NCBI GenBank assembly: GCA_009760855.2
Contig: WPIO01000500.1
Location: forward strand, 1 to 35,466
DNA: 35,466 nucleotides
Source of the DNA: Cristatella mucedo
Lineage: Eukaryota; Bryozoa; Phylactolaemata; Cristatellidae
Reading direction: 5' to 3'
Position numbers and translations under genes: made by a program. The notes beneath the pieces are model-generated. The model was not told where the DNA came from, ran no database searches, and worked only from the letters and a program-made list of their open reading frames with translations. Positions 23,396 to 34,001 of the stretch are shown here, one piece after another. Within the stretch, counting starts at the first letter, position 1. Every line of letters begins with the position of its first letter.

Positions 23396-26300
23396 TTGTT
23401 TAAAGCATTTCGCACGTAAATAACACGTTTCGCACGAGTTCGCAGCAGATCGCGGAATATGTAGAAACATCAAATCTGCATGTCGGAGCGTGTGCTGGCT
23501 GGCAGCAGAGTGCTGCACCTTGTTTAAAGCATTTCGCACGTAAATAACACGTTTCGCACCAGTTCGCAGCAGATCGCGGAATATGTAGAAACTTCAAATC
23601 TGCATGTCGGAGCGTGTGCTGGCTTGCAGCAGAGTGCTGCACCTTGTTTTAAAGCATTTCGCACGTAAATAACACGTTTCGCACCAGTTCGCAGCAGATC
23701 GCGGAATATGTAGAAACTTCAAATCTGCATGTCGGAGCGTGAGCTGGCTGGCAGCAGAGTGCTGCACCTTGTTTAAAGCATTTCGCACGTAAATAACACG
23801 TTTCGCACGAGTTCGCAGCAGATCGCGGAATATGTAGAAACTTCAAATCTGCATGTCGGAGCGTGCCCTGGCTGGCAGCAGAGTGCTGCACCTTGTTTAA
23901 AGCATTTCGCACGTAAATAACACGTTTCGCACGAGTTCGCAGCAGATCGCGGAATATCTAGAAACTTCAAATCTGCATGTCGGAGCGTGTGCTGGCTGGC
24001 AGCAGAGTGCTGCACCTTGTTTAAAGCATTTCGCACGTAAATAACACGTTTCGCACGAGTTCGCAGCAGATCGCGGAATATGTCAAAACTTCAAATCTGC
24101 ATGTCGGAGCGTGTGCTGGCTGGCAGCAGAGTGCTGCAACTTGGTTAAAGCATTTCGCACGTAAATAACACGTTTCGCACTAGTTTCGCAGCAGATCGCG
24201 GAATATGTAGAAACTTCAAATCTGCATGTCGGAGCGTGTGCTTGCTGGCAGTAGAGTGCTGCTCCTTGTTTAAAGCATTTCGCACGTAAATAACACGTTT
24301 CGCACGAGTTCGCAGCAGATCGCGGAATATGTAAAAACTTGAAATCTGCATGTCGGAGCGTGTGCTGGCTGGCAGCAGAGTGCTGCACCTTGTTTAAAGC
24401 ATTTCGCACGTAAATAACACGTTTCGCACGAGTTTCGCAGCAGATCGCGGAATATGTAGAAAAACTTCAAATCTGCATGTCGGAGCGTGTGCTGGCTGGC
24501 AGCAGAGTGCTGCACCGTCCTGAAGGCATTTCGCGCGTAAATAACACGTTTCGCACTTGTTTGCAGCAGATCGCGGAATATGTAGAAACTTCAAATCTGC
24601 ATGTCGGAGCGTGTGCTGGCTGGCAGCAGAGTGCTGCACCATGTTTAAAGCATTTCGCACGTAAATAACACGTTTCGCACACGAGTTCGCAGCAGATCGC
24701 GGAATATGTAGAAACTTCAAATCTGCATGTCGGAGCGTGTGCTTGCTGGCAGCAGAGTGCTGCACCTTGTTTAAAGCATTTCGCGCACGTAAATAACACG
24801 TTTCGCACGAGTTCGCAGCAGATCGCGGAATATGTAGAAACTTCAAATCTGCATGTCGGAGCGTGTGCTGGCTGGCAGCAGAGTGCTGCACCTTGTTTAA
24901 AGCATTTCGCACGTAAATAACACGTTTCGCACCAGTTCGCAGCAGATCGCGGAATATGTAGAAACTTCAAATCTGCATGTCGGAGCGTGTGCTGGCTGGC
25001 AGCAGAGTGCTGCACCTTGTTTAAAGCATTTCGCACGTAAATAACACGTTTCGCACGAGTTTGCAGCAGATCGCGGAATATGTAGAAACTTCAAATCTGC
25101 ATGTCGGAGCGTGTGCTTGCTGGCAGCAGAGTGCTGCACCTTGTTTAAAGCATTTCGCACGTAAATAACACGTTTCGCACCAGTTCGCAGCAGATCGCGG
25201 AATATGTAGAAACTTCAAATCTGCATGTCGGAGCGTGCGCTGGCTGGCAGCAGGGTGCTGCACTTGTTTAAAGCATTTCGCACGTAAATAACACGTTTCG
25301 CTCCAGTTCGCAGCAGATCGCGGAATATGTAGAAACTTCAAATCTGCATGTCGGAGCGTGAGCTTGCTGGCAGCAGCAGAGTGCTGCACCTTGTTTAAAG
25401 CATTTCGCACGTAAATAACACGTTTTTCGCACGAGTTCGCAGCAGATCGCGGAATATGTAGAAACTTCAAATCTGCATGTCGGAGCGAGCGTGCCGTGCT
25501 GGCTGGCAGGAGAGAGCTGCACCTTTTTAAAAGCATTTCGCACGTAAATAACACGTTTCGCACCAGTTCGCAGCAGATCGCGGAATATGTAGAAACTTCA
25601 AATCTGCATGTCGGAGCGTGTGCTGGCTTGCAGCAGAGTGCTGCACCTTGTTTAAAGCATTTCGCACGTAAATAACACGTTTCGCACGAGTTCGCAGCAG
25701 ATCGCGGAATATGTAGAAACTTCAAATCTGCATGTCGGAGCGTGTGCTTGCTGGCAGCAGAGTGCTGCACCTTGTTTAAAGCATTTCGCACGTAAATAAC
25801 ACGTTTCGCACGAGTTCGCAGCAGATCGCTGAATACGTAGAAACTTCAAATCTGCATGTCGGAGCGTGTGCTGGCTGGCAGCAGAGTGCTGCCCCTTGTT
25901 TAAAGCATTTCGCACGTAAATAACACGTTTTTCGCACGAGTTCCCAGAAGATCCCGGAATATTTAGAAACTTCAAATCTGCATGTCGGAGCGTGAGCTGG
26001 CTGGCTAGAGAGTGCTGCACCTTGTTTAAAGCATTTCGCACGTAAATAACACGTTTCGCACGAGTTCGCAGCAGATCGCGGAATATGTAGAAACTTCAAA
26101 TCTGCATGTCGGAGCGTGAGCTTGCTGGCAGCAGAGTGCTGCACCTTGTTTAAAGCATTTCGCACGTAAATAACACGTTTCGCACACGAGTTTGCAGCAG
26201 ATCGCGGAATATGTAGAAACTTCAAATCTGCATGTCGGAGCGTGCGCTTGCTGGCAGCAGAGTGCTGCACCTTGTTTTAAAGCATTTCGCACGTAAATAA

Positions 26301-28744
26301 CACGTTTTTCGCACGAGTTCGCAGCAGATCGCGGAATATGTAGAAACTTCAAATCTGCATGTCGGAGCGTGCGCTGGCTGGCAGCAGAGTGCTGTATCTT
26401 GTTTAAAGCATTTCGCACGTAAATAACACGTTTCGCACCAGTTCGCAGCAGATCGCGGAATATGTAGAAACTTCAAATCTGCTTGTCGGAGCGTGTGCTT
26501 GCTGGCAGCAGAGTGCTGCACCTTGTTTAAAGCATTTCGCACGTAAATAACACGTTTCGCACGAGTTCGCGGCAGATCGCGGAATATGTAGAAACTTCAA
26601 ATCTGCATGTCGGAGCGTGTGAGCTGGCTGGCAGCAGAGTGCTGCACCTTGTTTAAAGCATTTTGCACGTAAATAACACGTTTCGCACTAGATTGCAGCA
26701 GATCGCGGAATATGTAGAAACTTCAAATCTGCATGTCGGAGCGTGCGCTTGCTGGCATTAGAGTGCTGCACCTTGTTTAAAGCATTTCGCACGTAAATAA
26801 CACGTTTCGCACGAGTTCGCAGCAGATCGCGGAATATGTAGAAACTTCAAATCTGCATGTCGGAGCGTGTTGCTTGCTGGCAGCAGAGTGTGCTGCACCT
26901 TGTTTAAAGCATTTCGCACTTAAATAACACGTTTCGCACGAGTTCGCGGCAGATCGCGGAATATGTAGAAACTTCAAATCTGCATGTCGGAGCGTGAGCT
27001 TGCTGGCAGCAGAGTGCTGCACCTGTTTAAAGCATTTTGCACGGAAATAACACGTTTCGCCCGAGTTTCGCAGCAGATCGCGGAATATGTAGAAACTTCA
27101 AATCTGCATGTCGGAGCGTGTGCTGGCTGGCAGCAGAGTGCTGCACCCTTGTTTAAAGCATTTCGCACGTAAATAACACGTTTCGCACTAGTTCCCAGCA
27201 GATCGCGGAATATGTAGAAACTTCAAATCTGCATGTCGGAGCGTGTGCTTGCTGGCAGCAGAGTGCTGCACCTTGTTTAAAGCATTTCGCACGTAAATAA
27301 CACGTTTCGCACCAGTTCGCAGCAGATCGCGGAATATGTAGAAAACTTCAAATCTGCATGTCGGAGCGTGTGGCTGGCTGGCAGCAGAGTGCTGCACCTT
27401 GTTTAAAGCATTTCGCACGTAAATAACACGTTTCGCACGAGTTTGCAGCAGATCGCGGAATATGTAGAAAACTTCAAATCTGCATGTCGGAGCGTGAGCT
27501 TGCTGGCAGCAGAGTGCTGCACCTTGTTTAAAGCATTTCGCACGTAAATAACACGTTTCGCACGAGTTCGCGGCAGATCGCGGAATATGTAGAAACTTCA
27601 AATCTGCATGTCGGAGCGTGTGCTTGCTGGCAGCAGAGTGCTGCACCTGTTTAAAGCATTTCGCACGTAAATAACACGTTTCGCACGAGTTCGCAGCAGA
27701 TCGCGGAAAGTGTAGAAACTTCAAATCTGCATGTCGGAGCGTGCCTGCTTGCTTGCAGCAGAGTGCTGCACCTTGTTTAAAGCATTTCGCACGTAAATAA
27801 CACGTTTCGCACCAGTTCGCAGCAGATCGCGGAATATGTAGAAACTTTCAAATCTGCATGTCGGGCGTGTGCGCTGGCTGGCAGCAGAGTGCTGCACCTT
27901 GTTTAAAGCATTTCGCACGTAAATAACACGTTTCGCACCAGTTCGCAGCAGATCGCGGAATATGTAGAAACTTCAAATCTGCATGTCGGAGCGTGCGCTG
28001 GCTGGCAGCAGAGTGCTGCACCATGTTTAAAGCATTTCGCACGTAAATAACACGTTTCGCACTAGTTCCCAGCAGATCGCGGAATATGTAGAAACTTCAA
28101 ATCTGCACGTCGGAGCGTCTGCCTGCTGGCAGCAGAGTGCTGCACCTTGTTTAAAGCATTTCGCACGTAAATAACACGTTTCGCACGAGTTCGCAGCAGA
28201 TCGCGGAATATGTAGAAACTTCAAATCTGCATGTCGGAGCGTGAGCTGGCTGGCAGCAGAGTGCTGCACCTTGTTTAAAGCATTTCGCACGTAAATAACA
28301 CGTTTCGCACCAGTTCGCAGCAGATCGCGGAATATGTAGAAACTTCAAATCTGCATGTCGGAGCGTGTGCTGGCTTGCAGCAGAGTGCTGCACCTTGTTT
28401 AAAGCATTTCGCACGTAAATAACACATTTCGCACGAGTTCGCAGCAGATCGCGGAATATGTAGAAACTTCAAAATCTGCATGTCGGAGCGTGTGCTTGCT
28501 GGCAGCAGAGTGCTGCACCTTGTTTAAAGCATTTCGCACGTAAAATAACACGTTTCGCACGAGTTCGCAGCAGATCGCGGAATATGTAGAAACTTCAAAT
28601 CTGCATGTCGGAGCGTGCGTGCTGGCTGCAGCAGAGTGCTGCACCTTGTTTAAAGCATTTCGCACGTAAATAACACGTTTTGCACGAGTTCGCAGCAGAT
28701 CGCGGAATATGTAGAAACTTCAAATCTGCATGTCGGAGCGTGCG

Positions 28745-28998
28745 CTTGCTGGCAGCAGAGTGCTGCACCATGTTTAAAGCATTTCGCACGTAAATAACAC
28801 GTTTCGCACGAGTTCGCACCAGATCGCGGAATGTGTAGAAACTTCAAATCTTCATGTCGGAGCGTGTGCTAACTGGCAGCAGAGTGCTGCACCATGTTTA
28901 AAGCATTTCGCACGTAAATAACACGTTTCGCACGAGTTCGCACCAGATCGCGGAATGTGTAAGAACTTCAAATCTGCAAGTCGGAGCGTGTGTGCTGG
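28745..28998. repeat. Adjacent CACCAGATCGCGGAATGTG units
   Basis: Two neighbouring units carry GTTCGCACCAGATC and GGAATGTGTA, both preceded by CACCATG starts. The same pair of states occurs once at about 4,117-4,140, followed by GACTGGCAGC, and the first unit here has the related AACTGGCAGC. This is a variant shared between distant parts of the array and locally doubled here. Confidence 0.65.
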
Positions 28999-30021
28999 CT
29001 GGCAGCAGAGTGCTGCTGCACCTTGTTTAAAGCATTTCGCACGTAAATAACACGTTTCGCACGAGTTCGCAGCAGATCGCGGAATATGTAGAAACTTCAA
29101 ATCTGCATGTCGGAGCGTGAGCTTGCTGGCAGCAGAGTGCTGCACCTTGTTTAAAGCATTTCGCACGTAAATAACACGTTTCGCACGAGTTTGCAGCAGA
29201 TCGCGGAATATGTAGAAACTTCAAATCTGCATGTCGGAGCGTGAGCTTGCTGGCAGCAGAGTGCTGCACCTTGTTTAAAGCATTTCGCACGTAAATAACA
29301 CGTTTCGCACGAGTTTGCAGCAGATCGCGGAATATGTAGAAAACTTCAAATCTGCATGTCGGAGCGTGTGGTGGCTGGCAGCAGTGCGCTGCACCATGTT
29401 TAAAGCATTTCGCACGTAAATAACACTTTTCGCACGAGTTCGCAGCAGATCGCGGAATATGTAGAAACTTCAAATCTGCATGTCGGAGCGTGAGCTTGCT
29501 GGCAGCAGAGTGCTGCACCTTGTTTAAAGCATTTCGCACGTAAATAACACGTTTCGCACCAGTTCGCAGCAGATCGCGGAATATGTAGAAACTTCAAATC
29601 TGCATGTCGGAGCGTGTGCTTGCTGGCAGCAGAGTGCTGCACCTTGTTTAAAGCATTTCGCACGTAAATAACACGTTTCGCACGAGTTTCGCAGCAGATA
29701 GCGGAATATGTAGAAGCTTCAAATCTGCATGTCGGAGCGTGTGCTGGCTGGCAGCAGAGTGCTGCACCTTGTTGAAAGCATTTCGCACGTAAATAACACT
29801 TTTCGCACGAGTTCGCAGCAGATCGCGGAATATGTAGAAACTTCAAATCTGCATGTCGGAGCGTGCGTGCTTGCTGGCAGCAGCAGAGTGCTGCACCTTG
29901 TTTAAAGCATTTCGCACGTAAATAACACGTTTCGCACCAGTTCGCAGCAGATCGCGGAATATGTAGAAACTTCAAATCTGCATGTCGGAGCGTGCGCTGA
30001 CTGGCAGCAGAGTGCTGCACC

Positions 30022-30192
30022 ATGTTTAAAGCATTTCGCACGTAAATAACACGTTTCGCACGATTTCGCAGCAGATCGCGGAATATGTAGAAACTTCAAA
30101 TCTGCATTTCGTTCGCATCAAATCGCGGAGTATCTAGAAACTTCAAATCTGCATGTCGGAGCGTGCGCTTGCTGGCAGCAGAGTGCTGCACC
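30022..30192. repeat. Composite unit of 171 bp with GCAT and TTCG joints
   Basis: After AAATCTGCAT the sequence jumps to TTCG and then to TTCGCATCAAATCGCGG, so a first partial unit is fused to a second partial unit. The joint sits at GCAT, shared by CTGCATGTC and AAAGCATTT, and then at TTCG, shared by successive boxes. The second part has unusual GGAGTATCTAG. Confidence 0.75.
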
Positions 30193-30812
30193 TTGTTTAA
30201 AGCATTTCGCACGTAATAAACACGTTTCGCACGAGTTCGCAGCAGATCGCGGAATATGTAGAAACTTCAAATCTGCATGTCGGAGCGTGCGCTTGCTGGC
30301 AGCAGAGTGCTGCACCTTGTTTAAAGCATTTCGCACGTAAATAACACGTTTCGCACGAGTTCGCAGCAGATCGCGGAATATGTAGAAACTTCAAATCTGC
30401 ATGTCGGAGCGTGTGCTGGCTGGCAGCAGAGTGCTGCACCTTGTTTAAAGCATTTCGCACGTAAATAACACGTTTCGCACGAGTTTGCAGCAGATCGCGG
30501 AATATGTAGAAACTTCAAATCTGCATTTCGGAGCGTGCGCTTGCTCCCAGCAGAGTGCTGCACCTTGTTTAAAGCATTTCGCACGTAAATAACACGTTTC
30601 GCACGAGTTCGCAGCAGATCGCGGAATATGTAGAAACTTCAAATCTGCATGTAGGAGCGTGTGCTGGCTGGCAGCAGAGTGCTGCACCTTGTTTAAAGCA
30701 TTTCGCACGTAAATAACACGTTTCGCACCAGTTCGCAGCAGATCGCGGAATATGTAGAAACTTCAAATCTGCATGTCGGAGCGTGTGCTTGCTGGCAGCA
30801 GAGTGCTGCACC

Positions 30813-30915
30813 TTGTTTAAAGCATTTCGCACGCAATAAACAGTGCTGCACCTTGTTTCGCGGGAATAAGAAACATCAAATTAGCGTGCCCTGGCTGGCA
30901 GCAGAGTGCTGCACC
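30813..30915. repeat. Rearranged intruder unit in the homogenised domain
   Basis: The unit is 103 bp and out of order. After GCACGCAATAAAC it repeats AGTGCTGCACCTTGTTTC, then CGCGGGAATAAG, then AACATCAAATTAGCG, then TGCCCTGG. It is the only unit I found in 23.9-33.1 kb with the AACATC and TGCCCTGG states of the other class. It could be a fragment inserted from another domain or a consensus or assembly fault. Confidence 0.7.
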
Positions 30916-31927
30916 TTGTTTAATGCATTTCGCACGTAAATAACACGTTTCGCTCCAGTTTGCAGCAGATCGCGGAATATGTAGAAACTTCAAATCTGCA
31001 TGTCGGAGCGTGTGCTGGCTTGCAGCAGAGTGCTGCACCTTGTTTAAAGCATTTCGCATGTAAATAACACGTTTCGCACGAGTTCGCAGCAGATCGCGGA
31101 ATATGTAGAAACTTCAAATCTGCATGTCGGAGCGTGTGCTTGCTGGCAGCAGAGTGCTGCACCTTGTTTAAAGCATTTCGCACGTAATAAACACGTTTCG
31201 CACCAGTTCGCAGCAGATCGCGGAATATGTAGAAACTTCAAATCTGTATGTCGGAGTGTGCGCTTGCTGGCAGCAGAGTGCTGCACCTTGTTGAAAGCAT
31301 TTCGCACGTAAATAACACACGTTTCGCACGAGTTTCGCAGCAGATCGCGGAATATGTAGAAACTTCAAATCTGCATGTCGGAGCGTGTGCTGGCTGGCAG
31401 CAGAGTGCTGCACCTGTTTAAAGCATTTTGGACGTAAATAACACGTTTCGCACGAGTTCAGAGCAGATTGCGGAATGTGTAGAAAGTTCAAATCTGCATG
31501 TCGGAGCGTGTGCTGGCTGCTGGCAGCAGAGTGCTGCACCTTGTTTAAAGCATTTCGCACGTAAATAACACGTTTCGCACGAGTTTCGCAGCAGATCGCG
31601 GAATATGTAGAAACTTCAACTCTGCATGTTCGAGCGTGTGCTGGTCAGCAGCAGAGTGCTGCACCTTGTTAAAAGCATTTCGCACGTAAATAACACGTTT
31701 CGCACGAGTTTGCAGCAGATCGCGGAATATGTAGAAACTTCAAATCTGCATGTCGGAGCGTGTGCTTGCTGGCAGCAGAGTGCTGCACTTGTTTAAAGCA
31801 TTTCGCACGTAAATAACACGTTTCGCACGAGTTCGCAGCAGATCGCGCGGAATATGTAGAAACTTCAAATCTGCATGTCGGAGCGTGAGCTGGCTGGCAG
31901 CAGAGTGCTGCACCTTGTTTAAAGCAT

Positions 31928-31963
31928 TTCGCACGTAAATAACACGTTTCGCACGAGTTCGCA
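31928..31963 (+). other. Three TTCGCA boxes at 0, 20 and 30 bp (example unit)
   Basis: TTCGCA begins at 31,928, 31,948 and 31,958, giving spacings of exactly 20 and 10 bp, close to whole helical turns. The first two boxes extend to TTCGCACG. The spacer between them is A-rich (TAAATAACACGT). The same layout is seen in most units. Common variants change the third box to TTTGCA or TTCCCA. The pattern could be remnant of an older short subrepeat or a phased protein-binding cluster. No known factor is assigned. Confidence 0.6.
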
Positions 31964-32020
31964 GCAGATCGCGGAATATGTAGAAACTTCAAATCTGCAT
32001 GTCGGAGCGTGTGCTGGCTG

Positions 32021-32035
32021 GCAGCAGAGTGCTGC
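32021..32035 (+). other. Perfect 6-bp hairpin, 3-nt loop (example unit)
   Basis: GCAGCA and TGCTGC are reverse complements separated by GAG, so either strand can fold a 6-bp stem with a 3-nt loop. The element is intact in the great majority of units. Exceptions include GCAACA at 9,535 and 19,053, GTGCAGC at 9,668 and 15,708, and GTTCTGC at 2,716, 21,047 and 33,161. There is no T-run after it, so it is not a bacterial-type terminator. Confidence 0.6.
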
Positions 32036-32659
32036 ACCTTGTTTAAAGCATTTCGCACGTAAATAACACGTTTCGCACGAGTTTGCAGCAGATCGCGGAA
32101 TATGTAGAAACTTCAAATCTGCATTTCGGAGCGTGTGCTGGCTGGCAGCAGAGTGCTGCACCTTGTTTAAAGCATTTCGCACGTAAATAACACGTTTCGC
32201 ACGAGTTCGCAGCAGATCGCGAAATATGTAGAAACTTCAAATCTGCATGTCGGAGCGTGCGCTGGCTGGCAGCAGAGTGCTGCACCTTGTTTAAAGCATT
32301 TCGCACGTAAATAACACGATTCGCACGAGTTCGCAGCAGATCGCGGAATATGTAGAAACTTCAAATCTGCATGTCGGAGCGTGTGCTGGCTGGCAGCAGA
32401 GTGCTGCACCTTGTTTTAAAGCATTTCGCACGTAAATAACACGTTTCGCACCAGTTCGCAGCAGATCGCGGAATATGTAGAAACTTCAAATCTGCATGTC
32501 GGAGCGTGCGCTTGCTGGCAGCAGAGTGCTGCTCCTCGTTTAAAGCATTTCGCACGTAAATAACACGTTTCGCACGAGTTCGCAGCAGATCGCGGAATAT
32601 GTAGAAACTTCAAATCTGCATGTCGGAGCGTGCGCTTGCTGGCAGCAGAGTGCTGCACC

Positions 32660-32799
32660 TTGTTTAAAGCATTTCGCACGTAAATAACACGTTTCGCACG
32701 AGTTCGCAGCAGATCGCGGAATATGTCGAAACTTCAAATCTGCATGTCGGAGCGTGTGCTTGCTGGCAGCAGATCTGGCTGGCAGCAGAGTGCTGCACC
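32660..32799. repeat. Unit lengthened by 16 bp
   Basis: The unit is 140 bp. The CTGGCAGCAGA stretch appears twice, as CTGGCAGCAGATCTGGCTGGCAGCAGAG, consistent with slippage or a short tandem duplication just before the hairpin. A GATC is created at the joint. Confidence 0.78.
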
Positions 32800-33059
32800 T
32801 TGTTTAAAGCATTTCGCACGTAAATAACACGTTTCGCACCAGTTCGCAGCAGATCGCGGAATATGTAGAAACTTCAAATCTGCATGTCGGAGCGTGCGCT
32901 GGCTGGCAGCAGAGTGCTGCACCTTGTTTAAAGCATTTCGCACGTAATAACACGTTTCGCACCAGTTCGCAGCAGATCGCGGAATATGTAGAAACTTCAA
33001 ATCTGCATGTCGGAGCGTGTGCTTGCTGGCAGCAGAGTGCTGCACCTTGTTTAAAGCAT

Positions 33060-33420
33060 TTCGCACGTAAATAACACGTTTCGCACGAGTTCGCAGCAGA
33101 TCGCGGAATATGTAGAAACTTCAAATTTACATGTCGGAGCATGGGCTGGCTGGCAGCAGAGTTCTGCACCATGTTTAAAGCATTTCGCACGTAAATAATA
33201 CGTTTCGCACGAGTTCGCAGCAGATCGCGGAATATGTAGAAACTTCAAATCTGCATGTCGGAGCGTGCGCTGGCTGGCAGCAGAGTGCTGCTCCTTGTTT
33301 AAAGCATTTCGCACGTAAATAACACGTTTTGCACGAGTTCGCAGCAGATCGCGGAATATGTACAGACATCAAATCTGCGTGTCGGAGCGTGCCCTTGCTG
33401 GCAGCAGATTGCTGCACCTT
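33060..33420. repeat. Variant segment G2, partner of 20,860-21,430
   Basis: Markers TCAAATTTACATG (33,121), AGCATGGGCTGG, GAGTTCTGCACCATG, TAAATAATACG (33,192), GCTGCTCCTTG (33,290) and ATGTACAGACATC occur in the same order as in the partner, with one unit fewer between the fourth and fifth. It marks the right-hand edge of the homogenised domain. Confidence 0.75.
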
Positions 33421-33666
33421 GTTAAAAGCATTTCGCACGTAAATAACACGTTTCGCACGAGTTCGCGGCAGATCGCGGAATATGTAGAAACTTCAAATCT
33501 GCATGTCAGAGCGTGTGCTAGCTCGCAGCAGAGTGCTGCACCTTGTTTAAAGCATTTCGCACGTAAATAACACGTTTCGCACGAGTTCGCAGCAGATCGC
33601 AGAATATCTAGAAAGTTCAAATCTGCATGTCGGAGCGTGTGCTTGCTGGCAGCAGAGTGCTGCACC

Positions 33667-33753
33667 TTGTTTAAAGCATTTCGCACGTAAATAACACGTT
33701 TCGCACGAGTTCGCAGCAGATCGCGGAATATGTAGAAACTTCAAATCTGCACC
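33667..33753. repeat. Unit shortened by 37 bp at a CTGCA microhomology
   Basis: The unit is 87 bp. AAATCTGCA passes directly to CCATGTG, exactly what results from deletion between the CTGCA of CTGCATGTC and the CTGCA of GTGCTGCACC. The CTGG stretch and the hairpin are lost. Since 37 is 3n+1, the shift in register lengthens a chance reverse-strand reading frame. Confidence 0.85.
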
Positions 33754-34001
33754 ATGTGTAAAGCATTTTGCACGTAAATAACACGTTTCGCACGAGTTCG
33801 CAGTAAATCGCGAAACATGTAGAACTATCAAATCTGCGTGTCGGAGCGTGCCCTGGCTCACAGTAGAGTGCTGCACCTTGTTTAAAGCATTTAGCACGTA
33901 AATAACACGTTTCGCACCAGTTCGCAGCAGATGGCGGAATACGTAGAAACATCAAATCTGCGCGTAGGAGCGTGCCCTGGCTCATTGCAGAGTGCTGCAC
34001 C
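33754..34001. repeat. Two-unit segment F1, duplicated at 35,246
   Basis: Shared rare states with the copy 1,492 bp downstream are GTAAAGCATTTTGCACG, CAGTAAATCGCGAAACATG, TAGAACTATC, GCTCACAGTAGAG, CATTTAGCACG, and GATGGCGGAATACG. The first unit is an H1 derivative. The second ends with CTGCGCGTAGGAG and GCTCATTGCAG then TTGTATAAAG, which also resemble the unit ending at 8,682. Confidence 0.82.

Larger units (their letters stand above)
19691..23900. repeat. Domain 3: mixed monomers with several broken units
   Basis: About 34 units of both classes. GAAACATC units persist to 23,463 and TGCCCTGG to about 23,868, but CTGCGTGTC is last seen near 22,359 before returning at 33,378. Three strongly altered units lie at 21,925-22,025, 23,150-23,292 and 23,293-23,395. 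Small insertions in the GGAGCG stretch (GGAGAGCG at about 22,116 and 22,865, GGAGCGCG near 22,990) are concentrated here. No H-type series occurs. Confidence 0.65.
31915..32038 (+). repeat. Representative majority 124-bp unit
   Basis: This copy carries the commonest base at each position I compared by eye and is exactly 124 bp, so it can stand as the reference unit. It has 28 C, 33 G and 10 CpG, against about 7.5 CpG expected from composition. It holds one TTTAAA and one GATC, so the array should cut to a 124-bp ladder at either site, with gaps where variant units lose GATC (CAGATGGC units). On the forward strand TAA and TAG codons close reading quickly. On the reverse strand only the ATGCTTTAA stop limits reading. 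Confidence 0.93.
23900..33100. repeat. Domain 4: homogenised array
   Basis: About 74 units almost all of the GAAACTTC plus CTGCATGTC class. I found GAAACATC and TGCCCTGG only in one unit here (30,813-30,915), and CTGCGTGTC in none. Private or nearly private variants mark the domain: GTGAGCTTGCTGG or GTGAGCTGG endings, and CACTAG in place of CACGAG (about 24,178, 26,687, 27,187, 28,060). Small indels of 1-5 bp are frequent, such as doubled A or T in short runs, extra CA or GT, and GAGTTTCGCAG, so unit lengths vary more than in domain 1. Confidence 0.75.

Noticed and set aside
31928-31975. CENP-B box
   Set aside because: TTCGCAGCAGATCGCGG has TTCG and an A at the right spacing but then TCGC where the core needs CGGG. 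The needed bases occur two positions later, so it does not fit the nTTCGnnnnAnnCGGGn core.
31950-32035. RNA polymerase III A and B boxes or a tRNA-derived repeat
   Set aside because: GTTCGCA resembles the start of a B box and TGGCAGCAGAG an A box, but key positions differ, the order is B before A within a unit, and no tRNA fold could be drawn.
32021-32035. Rho-independent terminator
   Set aside because: The stem is only 6 bp and is followed by ACCTTGTTTAAAG, not a T-run. It recurs in every unit with no genes to terminate.
8767-33570. Short forward-strand frames of 62-70 codons (8,767, 12,864, 24,477, 26,984, 33,358)
   Set aside because: Each is the ordinary repeat read in a frame where a local indel or substitution removes the usual TAA or TAG. 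No conservation as a frame between copies.
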